Positions 33,352 through 46,048 of a DNA stretch of 64,000 nt are shown piece by piece. Numbering within the stretch: position 1 is the stretch's first letter; each line of letters starts with the position of its first letter. This DNA comes from Asterella californica (Eukaryota > Streptophyta > Marchantiopsida > Marchantiales > Aytoniaceae). Made by a program: the position numbers and the translations under genes. Location of the stretch: assembly GCA_036924285.1 (NCBI GenBank), contig JAYKYS010000004.1:29544001-29608000 (forward strand), given 5' to 3'. The notes under the pieces were generated by a model that saw nothing but the letters and a program-made list of their open reading frames with translations, was not told the origin of the DNA and ran no database searches.

Positions 33352-36300
33352 ACTAGTGTACTTGTATCCCAATTGGATGCATTCCACTGCAATCTTTTCA
33401 AATCCATTTGTTGCACCGAAGACAAACTAAGAACATGGCGGTACAGGCCGACCGTGTGATGCTTCGAGAGACGTTTACACTGCTCACTTGAAAGGAATGA
33501 TGACCAAGCGTACCCGCTCTGCTGTCCTTCAACAGCGTGCTTACCAGAAAAGCAGGAGTTGATCCTTCAGTTGTATACGCCAGATTGGCATCAACAACGA
33601 AGTCTGGTAGACGAAACCCTAAGTGGAGGTACTCCTTCCTGGGAGGTGGGATGTTACCCTCTTGTTCTAGTTACTACATGACCCGATCTGCTGATAGGAG
33701 CCTCTCTCTGTGGTATATTTGGCTTGCAACAGTTGAGGAGGTGCTGGAATCACCACTTTAAATCAGAGAATCGTCTGTAAGTAGATCTAGATGATACACG
33801 ATAGCGATCGTAAGAAAATTGATATGGGGCTAAATTCGGACTTAAGATGAGAGTGAGATGCAAGGCGCTTCGCTCTTGGAATATGATGTTCGCTGAGGTG
33901 CCAGGCGGTTCGGTTCTGTTCTGTGCGTCCGGAACGATAGGAAAGTCAGTGTAATCTAAATGTCAGTAGTACTTCGTTGCAGAAAGGCAGCTGGAGGCTG
34001 TTTCCGCTGAATAAGTTGTCTTCTGGCCACTAAGGTATTTGATGCAAATGATGCAACTGCATAAGGGCGCGTCCGGTTTTTTATGCTTGAAAGTAAAGTA
34101 TTGTTTCTTTCTCTTGTCTTCACGTATCTGTATCCGCTCGTCGTCGTTGACCACTATGTCCTATTCCATAAGCTGGACCGGTTGTCCAAACAGCATTGTT
34201 CTTATGCGTTTGCCGCTCGGTCCATGTGGTCGGATACGTCTTGGTGGGCCATATTGCAGTACTTCCGTGTTACTAGGGGTGGAGCTGTACGTGTGAACCA
34301 ACACATGTCACAGAGGTTACCATACTGTGCGCGTTGGAATATCAGGTTCCAGGTGCAGTTGACAGTGTCCAGATAGCTTCTCATACGCGGCTCTTCCTTG
34401 AGATTTGGCCTTCTCGATGGGATTTCAGGATACAGGGGAAGGCGAGGATTGTTTGAGCGGTCTGCATTTATGTGAAGTACTTGAAGGGGATGTGACTACC
34501 TGCGTATCAGTACATTGACATTTACTGGTGACATCAGCATTCACCTGACCTGAGCTAATGCGGAATGGGGTGTTTAGGAGACAACGTGAATATGTTTTTG
34601 ACACATTGTCGTCTCTTCCACTCATTCAGATTAAATTGTGCGCTCTGTTTGCTTCTATATTATATATTAATGTGACCTGCTTTCATGCACTCTAATGTGA
34701 CCTGCCCTTCATGGACTCTGTGTTTCGGCTTATCGCTCTATATTACAGTTATAGCTGGTCTCTCGCTCAGATCGGTAGGCATCGCAATTTGTACTTGTCT
34801 TCTGTCCTACAGCTACCTGGGGGTACCATCTTGGAAATGTGCTTTCCCTACACATTTCCCACTCGCCCGACCTCGGTTATATACAATCGGTAACGTCTCA
34901 AACCAAGCAAAGCGTTTAGGTAAAGCGATGTGTGTCCGTTTGGTTGCCAAGGGCACTAATCTACCACTACACATGAATGGGAGTTTGCCCTCAGATGTTT
35001 CGGAACTGAACAGAAACTCTTGGGCCGACAAGGCCCTGATAAGTCGGTTAAAACTTCATCTGATTGATTGAACACTTTTCCTACTCATCTACATCCTAAC
35101 CCTCTCTGTGGGTGCTGATGAAGTCATTCAACACGCATGTTCTGCTGCATGCTCTGCTGCATGCTCCAGCATGTATTGTGATAATTAGGTTCTTGAGTGT
35201 ACATCTACAGAGTACCTAAATACATAAGTGATGTACTGGCAAATAAACGTTCTTCTTTTACTACCTCTATCAGTCTTCTCCTTGTATTCTCAATTTTTGC
35301 TCCTCAACTCGCGGTTTCTTTTCGCTATCTGTATCTACGTTTTTCCTTGATAGCCTTCGCTTATTTAAATATTGTAATATACAAATCTAGTTTGTCTTCA
35401 TTTCTGCATTGCGGTTTACATTAGCTTTTACATTAGAAGCGATGAGATTATCAATACATACTCATTTGTTCTCTTGTCATTGTCCGATCGCATTCGACTT
35501 CATACAAAGGAAGAACCTTTTCTGGAAATTTGCTTCGCAGTACACATTCCCATCGGCACACCCTCCGGTTATTATAAAATAATTGGGTAACACCAGTCGG
35601 CATTGTTAGTGCACATTTGGCCCGTATATGCTTCTTACTATGTAATTGCGTGTTACCTCTACTAGAGAGTGGACGCACTACACATTCCCATCGGCACCAG
35701 TCGGCATTGTTAGTGTACATTTGGCCCTATTTGCTTCTTACTATGTACTTGGCCGGGCTAATTACCTCTATACTAGAGAGTGGTCCTTGAGAACATTTGC
35801 CATTCTCGACGTATGAATATAACTTCTCAAACCAAGTTAGCATACATGTTACCACTCTTTCATTTTTTCATTTTTTTGTTAGATGGGTTCAAAACTATTT
35901 GGGGGTTACGAAGTGTGCGGGGGAAGTTACTGTTTCGTGAGAAAACTGCTTTACCCGTGTACCAAATATAGTAATGTGACCTACGAGTCGACCCAGATGA
36001 AAGGGACCACATTGCTAGATGAGTTTTTGCGAACCTCCTCCTTTATGCGCTTTCATCCTTTTCCCCATGCTTTGCTTATTCAAACAGAGAGCACATCGCA
36101 ACGACGACCAACAACTTTGCTTCAAAGTCGGCACTCATTCGCTTATCACATATGGCAAATTTCTTTTTTAGTTGTTGTACTCCGCACGAGACGGAATGAA
36201 GCTACCATGTATTAATCATCGGACGGAATCGAGGACAGCGAAGGCTTGTAGGCAAAGAAATGTTTGCCGATTGGGGGCTAACTTTTGAATTCTAATTAAT

Positions 36301-36494
36301 GTTTAGCCAACTATTTCTCGACGTTATGTTGATATGTACTGAGTATCATCTTGTTTCACCTACAGGAAGTTGTCTCTTGGCGATGATAAAGTGATTGCAC
36401 ATTTGGATATCAGAACCGTACTCGCTATATAGAAGTTCTCTGAGCCAGTCTTGTGCTCCCAAAGTTGACTGTGAGCTGTCTGTGATGTAGGAGC
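33352..36494. other. Intergenic, with a partial tandem duplication
   Basis: No gene recognised. Positions about 35547-35672 and 35678-35785 are direct copies sharing ACACATTCCCATCGGCAC, CAGTCGGCATTGTTAGTG and CTAGAGAGTGG. At 35826-35940 lies a stretch (AAACCAAGTTAGCATACATG and ATGGGTTCAAAACTATTTGG) repeated in diverged form at 48350-48470. Confidence 0.5.
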
Positions 36495-37886
36495 ATGGCG
36501 ACAATTTTCGGCATGACTTACTTTGGCGACCCCGAAACGTTTCGCCACGCCCAACGCCATCCTGTCTCTGAGACTGTGAAGGATGTTTGCAAGAAAAGGT
36601 TCATGGAGTTGTTCTTGACAAAGGGACGTGAACATCTGAATGAAAATTCTATCAGGAGAGCCTTGCTGCCACAAATATTCACAGAAGCTGTTGGACGGCT
36701 TCTTAGTCCAGCTGAGTACGACTTGGTGTTAAGGTACGGACGCACAAGGACCTCACTGTGGGCTGTCTAGTGTGCTTTGAAAACGTTTCAGGTGGAGGCA
36801 TCAGAGATTCCATATCAATGGGAAAGATTCTTCGGAGTGCCGGTTATGCCCGTTAAGCTGTTGGGGTAGCGGGTGTTTCTCTCCGTTGCTGTCTCGACAA
36901 CCCTTTTCCCTCATATGTTACTGGGCTTATTCTGCTGTGTTGTTTATGAAGTAGTCCAGGGATCGCTCGAGTAAGTGAGATGTTGATGTGGTCGTCTGGT
37001 GGGCTTTGTATGGGGGAGTTTCAGTATCGAGGGCGGTGAAAGTCAATCTTCTTCGTGCGTTTAGTTGGAGGAAACTGCCAGAACGGTTGGTTTGGTTCGC
37101 TTTTAACTCCGGAATGAGAAGTTCCTAGTGCACAGCAAGGCTTTTCTTTCGGCTATAAAGACTTTGGCGCCACGTCCAGTCATTATGTTAGGAGAAGCTA
37201 TTGCACAAGAGAATATATTCAGGGGTCAAAGCTCCCCTTACCACTCCCCAACCTGCAGCTTATTATGGTAGAACCATATGATACTGCGCTAAGATAGTCA
37301 ATTACCTTCAAGGGTTCCACTTCTGTGGACTATTCGTGTGTTTTAAAGAGGCCCAGTCAGGAGGCAGATGTTTAACCCATAGTTAAGTTCTATGCTTGTC
37401 ACCCTGCTCGCTAAGGTCCCTCTTCTGTATGAGAAAAAGAGTCTGCGGAAATGGTTCTTCGCGCGCGAGACTGCTGTAGGAGAGGTGCAACGCACTTTGT
37501 GGGTACGATGTGTACTTTAACACAGCTTTGAGCAGGCCTTAGCAAAGCCTCATTTGAATTAGGACTTGCTTCAATTTGCTTTCCTCGGAAGGACGTCCTG
37601 ATGAATGGTTGCTTTTCCTCTGAAGCTTTGCATCACCCTATCTCTTCTGAAATGAACAGTTCGCTGTTGGATTGTTGACAGATACTTCCCTGTTCAACCT
37701 GGAAATATAAGCTTTGAAGAGTTCGTGAGAAGCATAAACGGAATGAAAGGTACTATACCTGAGCCGGATTTGTATCAACCCTCGGATATTCCGGATTTGC
37801 TGCAGGACATGATGGGAGTATTTTCTTCATTCCTTCTTTCATTTTTCTCTTGTCATCATCGTTTCACCTACGCGTATATTGCTTAA
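36495..37886 (+). CDS. EF-hand-like protein, two exons visible, function unknown
   Basis: Exon 1 is 36495-36733, starting MATIFGMTYFGDPETFRHAQ and ending SPAEYDLVL before a GTACGG donor. Exon 2 begins at 37682 after TTGACAG; the phase-2 junction gives LRYFPVQPGNISFEEFVRSI with no break. The segment NISFEEFV, with the preceding aspartate/proline-rich loop, looks like the second half of an EF-hand, though the loop lacks several usual acidic ligands. The frame runs open to TAA near 37886, but a donor may end the exon earlier (about 37817). I do not recognise the family; a calcium-binding-like or cilium-related protein is possible given the neighbouring gene. Confidence 0.5.
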
Positions 37887-38658
37887 ATGTCTATTCTTTG
37901 TACATTCTACTGTGGTATCTGTTGATGATCTAGTTTAGTCCTTCCCGGCTGAAACTTGGAAGGTTAAGACAAATGTCCTCTGCGGTCAGTCGTTTTAATA
38001 CTTAAGCCTCCGCTTCCTCAGGTAGCTCTCTCTTCTGCTTTGTCCTCTTGTCAACCCATCCTTGTGTCTAGCACTGGGTCTATTGTCGGGAAGGCTACGG
38101 CATGCAGTTCTTAGTGAGTACATCATTCCTCTGTGGTATGGACTCCGTTCTACTCCGGAGCAGCGGTCGGATAGACTTTTTTGGTGGTTCCGGCAAATTA
38201 CCGGTGATAGTAATCAGTAGCCGGTTATTTTCAATCGAGTGTTGGTTTTTGTTAACAAAATTAACAGGTAATTTGTCCATATTGACGTTTTCTATCAGGA
38301 GAAAGCCGGAAAATTTACGAAAATTTTAGCCGGCGCAAATATATAAAGACAACCAGTACTGTCCGGGCGTCCGTACTGACTCCGGAGTCACCCAGTCTTC
38401 AGTATACATTCTTCACGCTATCCTGAACCACTTCGTGGTACCGCCTTCAGACATCTTATATGGCAGTCTTAATGTCAGTAGAGACCCACAGTTTAGCACT
38501 AAAGGAAAGTTAACACAGCGAGCCTACTCTTCGAATCCATCCTTCGTGTCGTCCAGACAGTACTATTAAGCAGTTCCCTTCTCTGCGGCAACTCGTTCTC
38601 AGGCCACACAAAACTTCTAGATTTCTTCTCAGGTAATTCCTCATGAATTTAGTGCTAA

Positions 38659-39590
38659 TATACATCTGTGTCTTCTTGTGTCGGCCCTCAGAATTTCCAG
38701 ACTGCCGATATGGTATGTTAGAATCCGTACCTTTGGCTCCTTGTATGTCGAGTATTAGCTCCCAGATTTCCTGTTATGTTACATTTAAACACTGGTTACG
38801 GTGTAATATTAATATGAAGTCCTGCCAAGGTCTTGGTGAAAGTATGTTGACTTGCACTACCCTTAAATAATCTGTACTCATATTACACCAGTTATCTACA
38901 ATGTTTCCCGACAGTCTGGAAATATGCTGCTTGCTACACATTCCCAATATTCTTGGTACTGGGTACAAGTTACTGCAAGAGTACACAAATCTGAGCGGGG
39001 ATTCAATCCATCTTTCTTCTCCGTATGTATTCTAGTTAGCCCAATTCACAGTTTACGTTGACGTGCATATACGTAGGCAGCTCTTGCGTCGCGCACCTAA
39101 CCACATACCTCAGCCGGATTTCCAGTTTGGTGGGTCTCTTTTCATTCTTCCTTCTTTGTCTCGGTGTGCGTGAATCTGATGGCATGATCTTCCCCGTATT
39201 TACATATCGTTCTTACATCGTACTCATATTAGGCTGTTTAGAAGCCGCGACTGCTACTAACGGTGGTCGATCCCATATTGCAATTTCCACTTCGTGCAAA
39301 ACCGGGGAACATTCTACGCGGTTTCGCGCTCCTTGCATTAGAAACGATGCAGATTCAGTGTGCCTGATGCCAATATAGCGGACAACTAGCTATCTGAATT
39401 TTATGGCTTCAACGTACCGTCTCACAGAGTAAACTGTTCTTGCAGCGGATAGGGCAACGAGTCCTCCACCCACCATGACGAAAGTGGCCAAAAGTAAGTC
39501 TTCTCATGGTGTAAATTTCATAAACTGGAAATTCTTTTCTACAAACAGTAGTTAGCAAGGTGACGGGTGGTTCCGTTAGGTTAATTGTAA
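38659..39590 (+). repeat. Upstream copy of a ~0.9 kb duplicated 5' gene region
   Basis: Collinear with 46049-46850: both start ACTGCCGATATG and share CAGATTTCCTGTTATGTTAC, CACATTCCCAATATTCTTGG, CGATAGGGCAACGAGTCCTC-like text, the exon ATGACGAAAGTGGCC, the GTAAGTC donor and about 75 bases of the intron. Several small indels separate the copies. This copy contains the promoter and first exon of the CFAP144-like gene. Confidence 0.85.
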
Positions 39591-40133
39591 TGGAGTGTAT
39601 CGTAGCAGCTTCTCTTACTTCGTTCGCGCCGTCGGTAAAGCCTTTGAACTTATAGCTACATTACGAATCTTGGCAGGTCTTGTAGGCAAACCACCGCCTA
39701 AGAAGAAGGTCCTCAATTCTCAGGTATGTACTGTGAGAAATGCCTAATTAGGAGCATTCAGTTCTTGTAGCTCACTGGTAGGAAGGTGCATCATAACCTC
39801 CGTAGTTTAAAATCAATTCTATGGAATTATCTTGGGATTGGGCACAAGCAAAATACAGTACCATGTTATAGCTTTCACACGAAGTGGGCAGTGCAGATCA
39901 AGGAGATGAAAGTGAAACACCGTCGAGACGCTCTTGGACCCACAGATGACTACCAACGACCGTTGACGCAGAATATGGAGTACGGCTGGGATGCCATGGT
40001 GCATCCCGGGGAGTCCGCCACCCCACTGCACGAGAGGAAGTCTTATCACCCTAAGGGTCAAACTGACGTGACAGTGGGCGGGGAAGGTCTCACACTAGAA
40101 ACCTATTACGGAGTGGAATACATTCGCATATAG
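39475..40133 (+). CDS. Small axonemal-type protein, CFAP144 (FAM183)-like, three exons
   Basis: Exons 39475-39493, 39677-39723 and 39897-40133 join in frame with GT/AG junctions to give 100 residues. The start is MTKVAKSLVGKPPPKKKVLN; the C-terminal part has LGPTDDYQRPLTQNMEYGWD, then HERKSYHPKGQTDVT and YYGVEYIRI. The order GP-x3-Y-x4-T-x3-E-x-GWD, then an Arg and a DVT, resembles the C-terminus of CFAP144/FAM183, a microtubule inner protein of motile cilia. It is shorter than that family usually is, and PIERCE-like proteins share the Tyr/His-Pro style, so the name is tentative. A ciliary gene fits a streptophyte with swimming sperm. The frame has no lesions. The promoter region is shared with the 46049-46850 duplicate. 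Confidence 0.5.
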
Positions 40134-41701
40134 AGTAAAAGCCTGTTGTCGTCGGAACAGCGTTCATGTATTAGGACAGGGTTCAGATGAAAAGATGTAA
40201 GCCTGAAATGTCAAGCTGTGTCAGGGGGCGCAGAATCTCTGTAGACGTCCGTGTGAAAAAGATTCAGCGGTCTCCAGCAGATCAAGTTTAAGTCCATAGA
40301 CGGAAAACGTCTAGTGACTGTAAACTTGGCTTACCACCTCTGGATGCGGTACGTAAAATTTGCAGCTGAAACCTGTAACAAGTTTTACGGGCGTTATGGG
40401 AATATTTTACAGCCAAGGTCTGAGTGGACAGAACTATCCAAGTAGGTTCGAGAGGACGACACCTTTTCATCTCCAGCTTTCAAAGGTTTAGAGCCGACCA
40501 CCAACTTGTTTATGTATGGAGTCCTAGGGACATAGCGTGGACGTGAAGGGACATGACCAAAATATGTATGAATGAGAAACAGATGCTTTTTGGTACAGGA
40601 TGTTCAGTACAGCACCGAAGTAAAAAGAAGGCCAAACTCATGCATCCTGAGCGCACGGAAACACTGAAGTGCAATCCAACACCAGACACAAGGCTTAGGG
40701 CACTAATCTCTAAATCGTCTTGAAAAATCTAAACCTGAACGAGGTTTTAGGTACTACATAAACCACTGAAGGAGTATGGTTTATCATATAGATCAATAGT
40801 TTGGGGGTTTATGTAATATGCACCATGCAGGTCTTCTTGAATGGTCAAGTACCAAGCGCGGCGTGACGTTAATCGGCATCAAATTTTGTTTACTCTTTAC
40901 CTTACCTTCTGAGAAGTCTTTCAAAGACAGTGGTTTATATATTTCCCATATTTCCCAACCAAAATCGATTTGCGATACTAAAACCGTGAACTAAACCGTG
41001 GTTTATACTAAACCGTATATATATAAACCGTGGTTTATACTAAAACCGTGGAAACCGTGGTTTATTGTTTTCCGGACGTTAACTGTGTTGTATTAGTTAT
41101 CCGAACTACACAGTGATGTACGTGAAAGAAGATCGATGGTTTATCATATAGAAACCATGGGAAAATACGAAGGGGAAAAGGCAGAAATCGTTCATGTTTA
41201 TGGTACTCAATATTAGCACAAGGAAGTGTCGAGCCAGCACATGAATTAGCACGAAATCTCTGCTCACTGAGAAACTACGTTTGTATGGCTTAATCTCGTT
41301 GCAGAAGAACCTTTCGTTAGCGAAGGTATACTTAACGCATGCTGATTTATTCATGGTGATCTCAGGGATTAACGGGTGGAATAAGATGAAGCCTGTTGTG
41401 GAGGGGGGTAAAAGTGCAGCAACATCGGTGAAGCGATCACTTTCGTGGTCGGGCGTACCAATCGCCAACAGTTGATTGTTTGAAATTCAAATTTCGTAAG
41501 AGGAGTGAAGTTTGAGGGAGGCATGAGGATACGATTCTTATCCAGTGGTGAATGTAATCCCAGGGATTTACTTGATCCACCTTCCAGAAGGAATGCTGGA
41601 CTTGATCCACCCCCTCTTTACGATGACCTTCTTGACCGACCTCCAAACTGACAACCGTCTGTTTTCTAAGTGACTTTGTCACATCAGACATCCAGTCCGT
41701 A
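40134..41701. other. Intergenic, with AACCGTGGTTTA repeats
   Basis: No gene seen. AAACCGTGGTTTATACTAAA-type units recur at about 40983-41070 and are near-palindromic. The 16-mer ATGGTTTATCATATAG occurs at both 40778 and 41137, bracketing about 360 bases that include these units. Confidence 0.5.
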
Positions 41702-42447
41702 CATCATCTGTAACTCGGGCTTGTGAATATTGAGTATTGTTATCCGTGCGTACCACACGATGTCTTCCACGTTGAATTCCGACACGAGGCGGACTATAAG
41801 TCCAAACAAGTTCTAAGTCGTCAATCATTATTGCAGACAGATGTTGTTGTCCATAAATTGCAAATAACGATGAGTTGTACCAAATTTGATCAACGCGCGT
41901 CATAGGATTCTCTCTCACTTTTCTGTCGAAGATGATAACATGCCCACATGGCCATTCCATTTCTTGATACCCAACGCAACTGCACGTTCCTCGATCATTC
42001 GAGCTATGCTTAACTACATGAGTTGATCCTGAAGTGTGACAGCGAACTGTGGCCTCTCTACAATTTGAAACTTGACAAATGAATCCTTCTGCAGCTTGCT
42101 CATTCTCTGCCTGTCTGCTCCTCGCAAACTTTGTGAGTAGATTTGTCTCTTGCTTCAGTTGTTGACGTCTCGTGGTAAACTGTTGCATGATGTAATACCA
42201 AATTTTGAATAAAATTCTTAGAGGGACATTGAAACGAATGGTCCTCAGAAGCGTTGTTCATGCTCTCGACTACATTAGAAGTTACTTTCTCATATCGTGA
42301 CTTCGGAAATGCACAACGACTATATCGTTCCATGATACGCAGATAAGTAGCCAACTGCCTGCCTCGGTCTCCGGAGTCATCGAGTTTCCTTAAAACTCAT
42401 TATACATGTCACATTAAACTGCATTAAACATCGATTCCTCGCTAATT
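41702..42447 (-). pseudogene. MULE transposase C-terminal fragment with SWIM finger
   Basis: Closely matches part of the MULE at 61471-63985. It includes KSRYEKVTSNVVESMNNA, QQFTTRRQQLKQETNLLTKF and a SWIM zinc finger CSCVGYQEMEWPCGHV (CxCx9CxH). Similarity stops at 41702 (after ARVTDDV) and near 42447, so it lacks the DDE core and the tail. A frame change after ESMNNA separates the first part from the rest. It cannot transpose itself. Confidence 0.85.
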
Positions 42448-42465
42448 CTGGGTTTGGTTAATAGC

Positions 42466-43833
42466 AGCATAGCCACAGACATGATTGATGATGTATGATT
42501 TCTGTATTCGCAGATGAATAGGAGTGAGTGCTAAACTACTTAAGTTTATCTACTATGAATCACCAGAAAATAAAAATCAGGGTTAAATACCAGAAAATGA
42601 TGCTATTTCGATGATTTTCGTAACTAAATAACTTGGATCAAAATATCTTCAAATTCAGTATCATCAACAGTACCCTAACAATTCACTCTCATCACTACGT
42701 CCAAGTGGTTCGTAGACAAACAATTATGGTATTTGTTCTTTTATCTTATTTTGACATAAAAATTTGCACATTCACAAGTAACAAACAGGTGTAGCTAAGA
42801 GTTTGTTAGCTATTGAGATCTTTTAGACTTATGTACTGTTTACAAAGACATGCAATGCTTAGTAAGATCTTTCAGCAAAATGTTGTAGTAGAAAGCACTG
42901 TGAAAAATGATATTAACATCATTCATATGCATTTTAATGTTGAGAAGGTATACATTAACACATTTCTCTACGCACTTGAAGATGAGTATTTTCTTTTGCG
43001 AGATTATGGATCATTCGGTGACAATATGAGAGATTTATCTTCAAAATATCTTTACTTTCATTCAGTTGAAATGCAATATGATATTATAGGTATGGACATG
43101 AAGAAGCTATCATCTTCAAAAAAGATTTTTCTGAAACGGCCTGTAATGCTCTAGAGGATAAGCTTTCTGATAGTAATTTCATAAATATTTTTACAATGAT
43201 ATGTGTATGACAGATGTCCAACAATTTGGTATTTTTATGGGAGGGTGTTCTAGAGCTAAATAGCTCTAGAAAATCTCCCATAAAGTACCAAATTGTCTCT
43301 CCAAATATTTCGGTGAAAAGAAATATCTCTATGAATAATAGTTGAATCAGTATGTTGATGCAGAATGTTTGCAGTGATTTTTTTTGCTTTCAAATCTCAT
43401 GTAGTTATGGAGTTTAAAGTCAGATGATTTTTTGAGCATGATAAAATGAGAAAAATCTTGAGATTGAAGTATTCTAACTTATTGAAACAAGCAAACTTAC
43501 CAAGAGTTTAGTGTTTGTTACTTGTGAATGTGCAAGATTTTATGTCAGAACAAGGTAAAAGAACAAATACCATAATTGTTTGTCTACGAACCACTTGGAC
43601 GTAGTGATGAGAGTGAATTGTTAGGGTACTGTTGATGATACTGAATTTGAAGATATTTTGATCCAAGTTATTTAGTTATGAAAATCATCGAAATAGCATC
43701 ATTTTCTGGTATTTAACCCTGATTTTTATTTTCTGGTGATTCATAGTAGATAAACTTAAGTAGTTTAGCACTCACTCCTATTCATCTTTGAATACAGGAA
43801 TCATACATCATCAATCATGTCTGTGGCTATGCT
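42466..43833. mobile_element. Non-autonomous DNA element with 322 bp terminal inverted repeats
   Basis: 42466-42787 and 43512-43833 are inverted copies of equal length (322 bp), about 95% or more identical, with ends AGCATAGCCACAGAC. The 724-base interior has an unrecognised 113-codon ORF at 42813-43154 and a strong hairpin at 43221-43295 (arms ACAATTTGGT / ACCAAATTGT, ATGGGAG / CTCCCAT, and CTAGAGCTA / TAGCTCTAG). Long TIRs beside a MULE fragment suggest a MULE-type derivative, but I find no clear 9-11 bp target duplication, so the family is open. Confidence 0.8.
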
Positions 43834-43844
43834 TCCCGCATTGA

Positions 43845-44015
43845 TTTTTCCCAAGCGCCCTAAGCCGACGGCCCGGTGTCGCACCAGCGATCTGCTGCCG
43901 CCAACGGTTAAATTTTTTATCGGCGAGAGAATCAAACTCGAGACCTCCTCTTCATAATTAAAACCTGTCGCCACTACGCTGACTCGTAAGCACTCTGTCA
44001 AATAATCCAATCTGT
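43845..44015 (-). repeat. Possible tRNA-derived SINE-like sequence
   Basis: On the minus strand an AGTCAGCGTAGTGGCGACAGG (A-box-like) is followed by GGTCTCGAGTTTGATTCTC (B-box-like), at the spacing of a tRNA-type pol III promoter. The copy is degenerate and no tail or second copy was found. Confidence 0.25.
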
Positions 44016-46048
44016 TTTGTGTATTCATCTCATGTAGAGTTGGAACTGTACATGAGACGTAATTAAGAGTTAATCCTTCTCTTAGGAAAGGTTAGCTCTA
44101 AATTAATATCTCTAAGATTTTCTTCATTCGTCATAAGAATTGAGTTATAGTTGAATAGGTTCCACTTACTGTCACTACGCTTATGGTTTTTCTGGTTGTA
44201 GAGACCACGTGTTTTGTTCACCTAAGAGTAGTTCAAATTAGATTTTTAAATATAGAGATTAAATTTACACTGAGTTTTGTCTTTTGACTTGCACGAAACC
44301 AGCCGCGGAACTGGTTGTCACTGCAGTAGAACACAAGATTTTTCTCCGATTCCTTCAATATAGATTAAGACTTGTATTAATTGACGAAACCATCCACACA
44401 CACTGCACTAAAACAGAAATATTTCTCCTCTCTTCTTTGAGTTTTGTATTTGTATCATTTTTGTCTTTTTTCTGTTCTTGTACAAGGCCGTGGGGTAGGA
44501 TATTGTCTCCACATCCCCTCTCCTTCTCGTCGGTAGCCTAGGTAGCTCGATATTGGAGAATAAATAAGAAGAAGCAATTTTAGCAGTTCACTATTTGTTC
44601 TTTCAAAATATATCTGACTTTCAAGTTGAATTTTTGCATGTTTATTGTTTCAGTTTCTAACATTTCAGTGGTATCAACGATATGTGTATTTCAGCTAGAT
44701 ACAATTTCATATATTGTTATAAGTTTATAAGTGTTTTTGTGTTTCATATCTATTCTAGTTTGGTGAGAACAGATTAGTAAGTTAGAACGCCCCTTGAATG
44801 GAGAGGGAGCTTGAAATCCAAACGAATCCTGACAATGGTATCATTTATGGCTAGTAGTATCTATAATAGTTTTAAATTAGTTAAATTCTTAAATATTTTA
44901 AAAAATTATATGATAATCGATCCTAGACACTTGGATTTAAATAAAATATATCTAAGCATCCCCAACATATATTTGATATTTTTATTAACAAGATAATTGT
45001 TATTTAACACAGTGACATCACGATAAAATCCTAAGAAGGATAACGATATCCTTGCAAAATTGCTACATATATCTTGTATTCTGAAAATAACCGGAAAGAT
45101 TCTGTAAAGTACGGATAAGTATCTCCTTGTGTTAATTTTGATCGGATTTTCACCGACACAAAATATAATATTATCGAGTTTTAGCAGATTGTTTATTCGA
45201 ATAGTCGGAAATAAATACATAAGTATTGAAAGTCTCGGTTTTTATAATTATAAATTTACAGAACCTAAATATATTTACAACACTCGGATATTATCCGAAA
45301 ACCAGGTAAACATTGTTTGTCCGAGCACTGGAGTCCTCTCGTCACGCATTCATTTTTCTCAACTCTTCATGGACACATCCGCCATAGCCTTCGTCCCAAG
45401 CTCCTGAAAGTAGTCGTGACTGTACTTTCTCCTCTCCGTGCTCATGAGAGCACACACAAGTTCGCCCGCCAATCCTGCTGTCCGATTGTCCATGCAGTGC
45501 AGTCCCCAGGGAGATCGTTGTGCACTCATCCAAGCTCGGTCTTCATGGTGTTGCTGTAGGCACACTCCATCAACACGCGCACCAGAGTCGGACCACTGTA
45601 TCAGTAACCCACACATTGACTTGCCTGCGGGATAGCTTTCTTTCCTGTCCGCTCCTACGTGTTTGCGCTCCTCTGTCTTGTGGTCGCCGGGATCTTCAGT
45701 CCTTATGGAGGGCGTTGTTCCTGTGCTGGCGTGCGCATTTCACTTCGTGTCTTAGATTGCCCTGCCTCGCGGCACGCCACTCTCGGCCCAGGTATGTCTT
45801 CCCTTGTCTTGTCTTCGCTGTCTTGCTATGTCTTGTCTTCGCATTTCTTCCCTTGCAGATGCTCAAGCTCTTGTTGTGCCAGAAGATAGAAAGCTATTTC
45901 TATCTTCTGCTTAGCGTACCGTACTGCGCTTGTGAGATTCATCCGCTCTCGGCAGCCATGTGTCGTAGCAAGCGCACACTGTCGTCTCGTGTGCCAGTTT
46001 CACTCCTTGTAAATCAGGGCCCGCTCGTTGGATTGCGGGACTAATTTC
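44016..46048. other. No gene recognised
   Basis: AT-rich to about 45300, then more GC-rich to 46048. Short frames such as 45359-45616 minus show no family I know. A decayed exon or transposon piece is possible. Confidence 0.35.

Noticed and set aside
42457..43843. MULE-type 9-11 bp target duplication around the 322 bp TIR element
   Set aside because: Left flank (GTTAATAGC) and right flank (TCCCGCATT) do not match.
45359..46044. ORFs of 76-174 codons near 45.4-46.0 kb
   Set aside because: Cys/Ser/Leu-rich overlapping frames on both strands without recognisable domains; likely chance openness in GC-richer sequence.
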